DNA of 9,729 nucleotides from Lachnospiraceae bacterium. Lineage in GTDB: Bacteria > Bacillota > Clostridia > Lachnospirales > Lachnospiraceae. The position numbers and the translations under genes are program-made. The stretch spans positions 1-9,729 of the forward strand of contig JAJPYH010000267.1 of NCBI GenBank assembly GCA_021205045.1. Reading direction: 5' to 3'. Below the pieces are notes generated by a model, which was given only the letters and a program-made list of their open reading frames with translations, was not told where the DNA came from and did no database searches. Positions 5,899 to 9,729 of this stretch are shown one piece after another (position 1 is the first letter of the stretch; each line of letters opens with the position of its first letter).

Positions 5899-6702
5899 TT
5901 ATCGAAAGTAATTGAGATAAATCATCGCCGCGCCCAGAACCGTCAGGATAACTCCTGTGACCCGCCCCACGACCCTGTTATTCACACGATTGGCAAACTG
6001 GGCGGAAATCAGGGAGGCAGCGGTGGCGGTGATGATGCAGACAATCAGCACATTCCATCGCTCCTGCACAATGGCCGGGTGAATCAGGGAATGACTGATG
6101 AAGCCGATCAGGGCGGTGAAGGTCATGATAAAGGTGCTGGTGCCCACGGCTGTCTTTAAGTCATATCCGAGAAAAGCGGTGAAAACCACGAGCATCATCA
6201 TTCCGCCGCCGGTTCCCACAAAGCCGGTGCCGAAGCCGATGGTCAGGCCGAAGAAGACGGAAATAATAATTTCCTTCAGACCCAGTCGTACATTGGATTT
6301 GTCAGCTCCTGCTTTGGAAGTGTCCGGCTTGATCAGAAAACGAATGCCGATGCAGAAGGTCAGAAAGAGGGTAAATCCCCCCAGCACCACATTGCCCACC
6401 AGATAGGCGGCGTAGCTTCCCACTGTGCTGAGAGTGACGATGCAGGCCATCATAACCCAGCCATGCTTTAAATCAATTCTTTTATTCTTCGCGTAGACGG
6501 TGGAAGTCACCGCTGAACCGAGAATGTCCGAGGCTAACGCGATGGCGGTAGCCTGATATGCTCCATATTCCCCGCTAAAGGAGGGGCAGAGCACGATCAG
6601 AATTGGCACCATTACGGTTGCCGCGGAAAGACCTGCCAGCCCTGTGCCCACACCGGTGCCCAGGGCGGCTACAACGTACCAGAAATATTCCATGAAAATC
6701 AC
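5899..6702 (-). CDS. TauE/SafE (TSUP) family membrane transporter
   Basis: This is a 267-residue polytopic inner-membrane protein of the TSUP family, whose members are predicted or shown to export sulfite or sulfoacetate or to move other organosulfur anions. The two halves carry the family's paired glycine-rich motifs: GTGVGTGLAGLSAA (15-28) and GFGTGFVGTGGGMM (156-169). Hydrophobic segments lie at about 6-38, 47-68, 82-100, 103-124, 144-178, 188-205, 216-234 and 246-263, fitting about eight spans. The first possible start is GTG at 6702, 6 nt after the stop of the upstream ATPase; ATG at 6693 (residue 4) is equally possible, and no strong ribosome binding site decides between them. The tight spacing suggests co-transcription and translational coupling. 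The substrate cannot be told from sequence. Residues 126-139, between the halves, are hydrophilic. Confidence 0.88.
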   Translation of the reverse strand: MIFMEYFWYVVAALGTGVGTGLAGLSAATVMVPILIVLCPSFSGEYGAYQATAIALASDILGSAVTSTVYAKNKRIDLKHGWVMMACIVTLSTVGSYAAYLVGNVVLGGFTLFLTFCIGIRFLIKPDTSKAGADKSNVRLGLKEIIISVFFGLTIGFGTGFVGTGGGMMMLVVFTAFLGYDLKTAVGTSTFIMTFTALIGFISHSLIHPAIVQERWNVLIVCIITATAASLISAQFANRVNNRVVGRVTGVILTVLGAAMIYLNYFR

Positions 6703-6708
6703 ATTCTT

Positions 6709-7929
6709 TCAGATATCTTCAATAAAGGGAACCTCCTCATCTTCATTAAATGTTTCTTCTCCCAATTCATTGATGAGGGTATTTCCGGCTTTCCCATACT
6801 GGTAAAGCTGATCCAGAAACTCAATGGCGGCGCGGATTTTTGTTCGCAACAGATATCCGCCGGACTGAGTGGACTGTGCCAGAGTTTCCGCAGACAGAGT
6901 GGGAGTCCAGCCGTAGGCCAGGCCGTGGAAATCCTGAATTTTTAACAGGACTTCGTTGATTTCGCTTCTGGTCAGGGGCAGAAGCTGCTCCGCGTCATTT
7001 AAGAGATTTAAAACAGTGCGCATGGGCTCTTGCCGCTCCGGGAAGGTGGTTTCCAGATTTTCATATTCATGCTTTCCTTCGATGACGTCCTCATTGTAGG
7101 AAGCACTCAGAGCAAAAAGAGTGAATGTGGATTCCGGGCATAGCTCAGGGAGCAGGAAATTGGCCATGTTTCTGTAAGCATTCAGCCGGGCTTTTTTGCC
7201 GAGGCGACCCATCAGCTCCGTCTCATCCACCAGAATTACCCAGCCCTGATAGCCCATCTGCACAAACAGATGACTCATAAATTTAAAGTAGTCCGAACAG
7301 TGCTTTGTCTTGGTAAAATTCACGTTGTATTTTACCGGCTGATTGAAAATCCGCCGGTAAATCTTTTTGAGCGGCACATTGGAGATGAAGTCCCCTTCCA
7401 TGTCTGCCTGAAGAATAAATTTCTCGTCCGCGTCCTCTGTGTTCAGATAAGAGCGCAGAAGATAATAAAGCTTGTCTGTTTCCAGATGCTTTGCCGCGTA
7501 GAGAAGCATTTCATTGGCCACAGGGCTGCCGGAGGAGATATTCTCCACCTCATGCATAAATCCAGGCTGCTGGCACCGGGGCAGGTAGGTATTCTGAATC
7601 ACCTTCTGATAGAACAGATAGAGCTTGTCCATGGGAGTTTCCTTGCTGAGAGAAACATAGGAGACCACCATATTGTTGGAGCTTGCCATATTAAAAATGG
7701 TATTCAGAAGATGCGTCTTGCCCTCGCCGTATTTGCCGCTGATGATCTTGCCGCCGGATTTCTGATGCTCGCATACCTGATCCAGCTGCTCGGAAAGCTC
7801 TCTCATGATTTTGGGGCGGGCTTCTGAGAAGCAGGCGCCCACAGCCCGGGAGGGAACACCGGAGCGCAGAGCTTCGATCATATGCCGGGCTTCAAAATCG
7901 TAAGTTTGGCTGCTGTTTGTATCACCCAT
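6709..7929 (-). CDS. P-loop ATPase of the BrxC/BrxD (DUF2791) type
   Basis: This cytoplasmic ATPase of 406 residues resembles BrxD, the ATP-binding protein of some BREX phage-defence systems. The N-terminus has the family-typical ARHMIEALRSGVPSRAV (14-30). Walker A is SGKYGEGKTHLL (64-75), followed by SLSKETPMDKL (93-103), a conserved stretch after the P-loop in this group. Walker B with catalytic glutamate is GWVILVDETELMGRLGKKAR (229-248). A sensor-like strand TLFALSAS follows (270-277). The C-terminal third is a helical region ending in acidic residues. The ATG at 7929 overlaps the end of the upstream ATPase by 8 nt (ATGGGTGA) and has a strong GGAGGGAGAG ribosome binding site (7934-7943). 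Paired with a different ATPase upstream, it probably forms a two-ATPase complex acting on DNA. The family call is strong; a defence role is inferred. Confidence 0.85.
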   Translation of the reverse strand: MGDTNSSQTYDFEARHMIEALRSGVPSRAVGACFSEARPKIMRELSEQLDQVCEHQKSGGKIISGKYGEGKTHLLNTIFNMASSNNMVVSYVSLSKETPMDKLYLFYQKVIQNTYLPRCQQPGFMHEVENISSGSPVANEMLLYAAKHLETDKLYYLLRSYLNTEDADEKFILQADMEGDFISNVPLKKIYRRIFNQPVKYNVNFTKTKHCSDYFKFMSHLFVQMGYQGWVILVDETELMGRLGKKARLNAYRNMANFLLPELCPESTFTLFALSASYNEDVIEGKHEYENLETTFPERQEPMRTVLNLLNDAEQLLPLTRSEINEVLLKIQDFHGLAYGWTPTLSAETLAQSTQSGGYLLRTKIRAAIEFLDQLYQYGKAGNTLINELGEETFNEDEEVPFIEDI

Positions 7930-9088
7930 GATTCTCTCCCTCCATTGCGTTTAAGATAAGCTGTGCCATGCCGATATTGCCGGTACGGGCCTGGATGGCC
8001 AGCGCCTTTGCGTCCTCCTCATTCAAAGGCGCAGCGGCCTGATTTTGTCTGTGATCTGCCAGGCTTTGGGAGATAGCAACAATGGTCTCAGGCGTATATT
8101 CCTGGGAGGCAAGGCGGTCCAGATCTACCATGTCGGAGAAACGGTTGAACCGTTCTCCCACAATCTCATTCTGAATTCTCATCCACAGAGCCTGATAAGA
8201 TTTTAGCCCGGCGTTTTCGTTGTCGATCAGCTCCCGATTGAAGGCGTAGACAAAGAAAAGATGATGCATACTGTCAATATCATCAATGAGCTGGCGGATG
8301 CTTTCGTAGGTGTCGTCCCGTTTCATCTTTGTGTAATGCACGGTTTCCAGGCTGGTGCGGCTGATGAGAATTTCCATGTCGTCAATGGCTGCGAACAGGC
8401 CGGAATAGCCGCCCATGTGAATGACCTCCGCCAGGGAGCGAAGCATATTGCGGGCATTGTATCTGGTGATTTTGGCGGGATAAAAACCCAGGGCGCGAAG
8501 CTGGGAGAGCTTCACATTCCGGTCGCCATGGAGCCAAAGAAGGAGAAGCTCCTTATTTTGCTCCTCCAGGGTGGGATATCCCAGAATGCTGCCGGTGAGC
8601 AGACTGCAGGCCAGGGCAAAATTATTGCCTAAAAGCGGATCGCCCAGAAAAAGGCTGCGAAGCTGAGAGCGGATCTCTCTGCGGGTCACAGGATCGGCAG
8701 AACCGTTTTTGGAAAGATAATCGATGAATTTCATGTTTGCCGGAATTTCATCGGGGTCGTAGCCCATTTCCCGGATCACGCACAGGCTGGCTGCCTGCAG
8801 ACAGTCCATGATATCGCACTGCTTCAGGATTTCCACATAAATTTCCCTGAAATCATGCATCCAGATGTCTTTGGCGGAGAAGTGAACGGTTTTATAATGT
8901 TCTTCGTTCGCCAGACTGGTCATCAGGCGAAGGAAGTGGGTTTTTCCGCTGCCGGTACGGCCGGTGACAAATTTGATTTTACTGCCGCCGTCGCGGATGT
9001 ACTCCTGCAGATATTTTTCCCGCCAGAAGTCGGACAGGAAATCGATTCCACAGGAGGAAAGAGTGGGGGTTTTATCAAACTCAGGCAT
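7922..9088 (-). CDS. P-loop ATPase, BREX-type ATP-binding protein, partner of the downstream ATPase
   Basis: This 388-residue cytoplasmic ATPase is related to the ATP-binding proteins of BREX-like systems but clearly differs from its downstream partner. It begins with a short lead, then SSCGIDFLSDFWREKYLQEY (11-30). Walker A is VTGRTGSGKTHFLRL (41-55), followed by KTVHFSAKDIWMHDF (66-80), the counterpart of the post-P-loop strand in the partner. Walker B is GLFAAIDDMEIL (230-241), with Asp-Asp where most relatives have Asp-Glu. FFVYAFNREL (278-287) is the likely sensor strand. The middle (about 110-200) is helical and variable, and the C-terminus has the helical NIGMAQLILNAMEGEN end. The ATG at 9088 has a GAGGTGA site (9092-9098) 3 nt upstream and starts 27 nt after the preceding gene's stop. 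The 8-nt overlap with the next gene implies coupled translation and a fixed stoichiometry. Confidence 0.8.
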   Translation of the reverse strand: MPEFDKTPTLSSCGIDFLSDFWREKYLQEYIRDGGSKIKFVTGRTGSGKTHFLRLMTSLANEEHYKTVHFSAKDIWMHDFREIYVEILKQCDIMDCLQAASLCVIREMGYDPDEIPANMKFIDYLSKNGSADPVTRREIRSQLRSLFLGDPLLGNNFALACSLLTGSILGYPTLEEQNKELLLLWLHGDRNVKLSQLRALGFYPAKITRYNARNMLRSLAEVIHMGGYSGLFAAIDDMEILISRTSLETVHYTKMKRDDTYESIRQLIDDIDSMHHLFFVYAFNRELIDNENAGLKSYQALWMRIQNEIVGERFNRFSDMVDLDRLASQEYTPETIVAISQSLADHRQNQAAAPLNEEDAKALAIQARTGNIGMAQLILNAMEGENHG

Positions 9089-9091
9089 AGG

Positions 9092-9098
9092 TCACCTC
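9092..9098 (-). promoter_or_regulatory. Ribosome binding site of the 388-aa ATPase
   Basis: On the - strand GAGGTGA lies 3 nt before the ATG at 9088, a short but acceptable spacing. It supports this start over later in-frame methionines. Confidence 0.65.
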
Positions 9099-9115
9099 GT
9101 TTCTATGGTGACGTC

Positions 9116-9729
9116 TCAGAAAAAGCAAATCGTTGCAAGGAGCTGTTCGTTTCCGTTGGCGTCGAGAATGCGGATGGCTTTCTGACTGTTGCGGGCAGGG
9201 CCAAAGGCAAAGACACGTCCGTTTTTGGTGGTGGTCATGCCGTTCATAAATTCTGCGTAGAGTCGGGCAATATCATAAGAGAAGCTCTGCAGATCGTAAT
9301 CCTTACGGAAACGGCTCATAGGGGTCAGGAATTTGTAAAGATTTGTCAGGTACATATTGTATCCGGCCTTGTGGTTATTTTTGGCATTGGCAAGATCATA
9401 GGCGTTTGCCAGTTCCTCAGCGAAGGCTTCGGCGTTGAAGCGTACCTTTTTCAGCTTTTCCTGATTGGCCTTTACTGTGTTTACAAAGCTTGAGGGGCGC
9501 ATACACTGGATCCGCTTTTTGTCCAGGTATACGTCCTGATTTTCCACATCCAGACGAACACGGTAAGGAAACATTTCATAAATGGGAAATTCGCCCTGAA
9601 TATCCAGTTCGTTTTCCTTACAGATGTCCAGCATCTGGGAGGCAAAATCACCGCTTTCAAAGTAAGCCTTTGCATCGAAATTGTTGACAGAATTGCTCAG
9701 ATTTTCAATGGCGGCGGACAGGGTAGCGG
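9116..9729 (-). CDS. Unrecognised protein, first visible gene of the ATPase operon (partial, N-terminus outside window)
   Basis: The frame is open from the window edge to the TGA at 9116-9118, giving about 204 residues of the C-terminal part. The ATG at 9634 is internal: readable sequence continues upstream as NNFDAKAYFESGDFASQ. I do not recognise the family. The visible part is soluble with no membrane segment. It has an N-terminal helical piece, then a strand-rich stretch GEFPIYEMFPYRVRLDVENQ followed by DVYLDKKRIQCMRPSSFV, a lysine-rich helix (KANQEKLKKVRF), a helical TNLYKFLTPMSRFRKDYDLQ and SFSYDIARLYAEFM, and a closing basic segment with GRVFAFGPARNSQKAIRIL. Placed 27 nt ahead of two coupled ATPases, it is probably their dedicated partner, perhaps a substrate-recognition or scaffold subunit. 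That role is inferred from position only. Confidence 0.7.
   Translation of the reverse strand, partial: ATLSAAIENLSNSVNNFDAKAYFESGDFASQMLDICKENELDIQGEFPIYEMFPYRVRLDVENQDVYLDKKRIQCMRPSSFVNTVKANQEKLKKVRFNAEAFAEELANAYDLANAKNNHKAGYNMYLTNLYKFLTPMSRFRKDYDLQSFSYDIARLYAEFMNGMTTTKNGRVFAFGPARNSQKAIRILDANGNEQLLATICFF

Noticed and set aside
7270..7827. Long + strand open frame opposite the 406-aa ATPase
   Set aside because: It mirrors a well-supported P-loop ATPase, has no family motif and no ribosome binding site.
8855..9493. 212-codon + strand open frame across the start of the 388-aa ATPase
   Set aside because: It runs across two real - strand genes and their ribosome binding site, and its sequence has no recognisable domain.
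1..9729. CRISPR array, tRNA, rRNA or insertion sequence
   Set aside because: No regularly spaced repeats, no tRNA cloverleaf or rRNA signature, and no transposase or terminal inverted repeat pair was seen.

Overview
The window looks like a chromosomal accessory region of a low-to-medium-GC Firmicute, most likely a gut clostridium of the Lachnospiraceae type. This is judged from protein flavour, strong AGGAGG-type ribosome binding sites and codon use; no 16S or other taxonomic marker is present. By eye the left half (about 1-5050, + strand) is richer in A+T than the right half (about 5900-9729, - strand).

Left half: a gene graveyard with a few intact genes. A SNF2 helicase is present only as its C-terminal part, with the frame closed by a stop at 18-20. 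After an unrecognised decayed stretch comes an ADP-ribosylglycohydrolase broken by a one-base frameshift at about 1643. Two tiny overlapping reading frames follow. Then come two intact genes: an HMCES/YedK-type abasic-site protein (2675-3313) and a pyridoxamine-phosphate-oxidase-like flavin protein (3355-3747). They are followed by the 3' tail of an alpha/beta hydrolase and the 3' tail of a DUF4186 gene that runs in frame into a full-length AbiEi-like antitoxin. Its AbiEii toxin partner is only a stub with a large internal deletion. Four successive remnants keep only their C-terminal parts.

Middle: hairpins at 5060-5085 and 5162-5181 separate the toxin stub from an intact PlsY-family glycerol-3-phosphate acyltransferase (5220-5837). 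PlsY converges on the - strand operon.

Right half: a tight - strand operon read from the right edge inward. It contains an unrecognised protein (only its C-terminal part is in the window), a P-loop ATPase of 388 aa, a second and different P-loop ATPase of 406 aa of the BrxC/BrxD (DUF2791) type, and a TauE/SafE-family membrane transporter. The gaps are 27 nt, an 8-nt overlap and 6 nt, so co-expression is likely. The two unlike ATPases resemble the ATP-binding partners of BREX-type phage defence. No BREX methyltransferase (PglX), phosphatase (PglZ) or BrxA/B/L gene is in the window. This module is the best candidate for an undescribed defence or DNA-processing system, but its first gene or genes lie outside the window.
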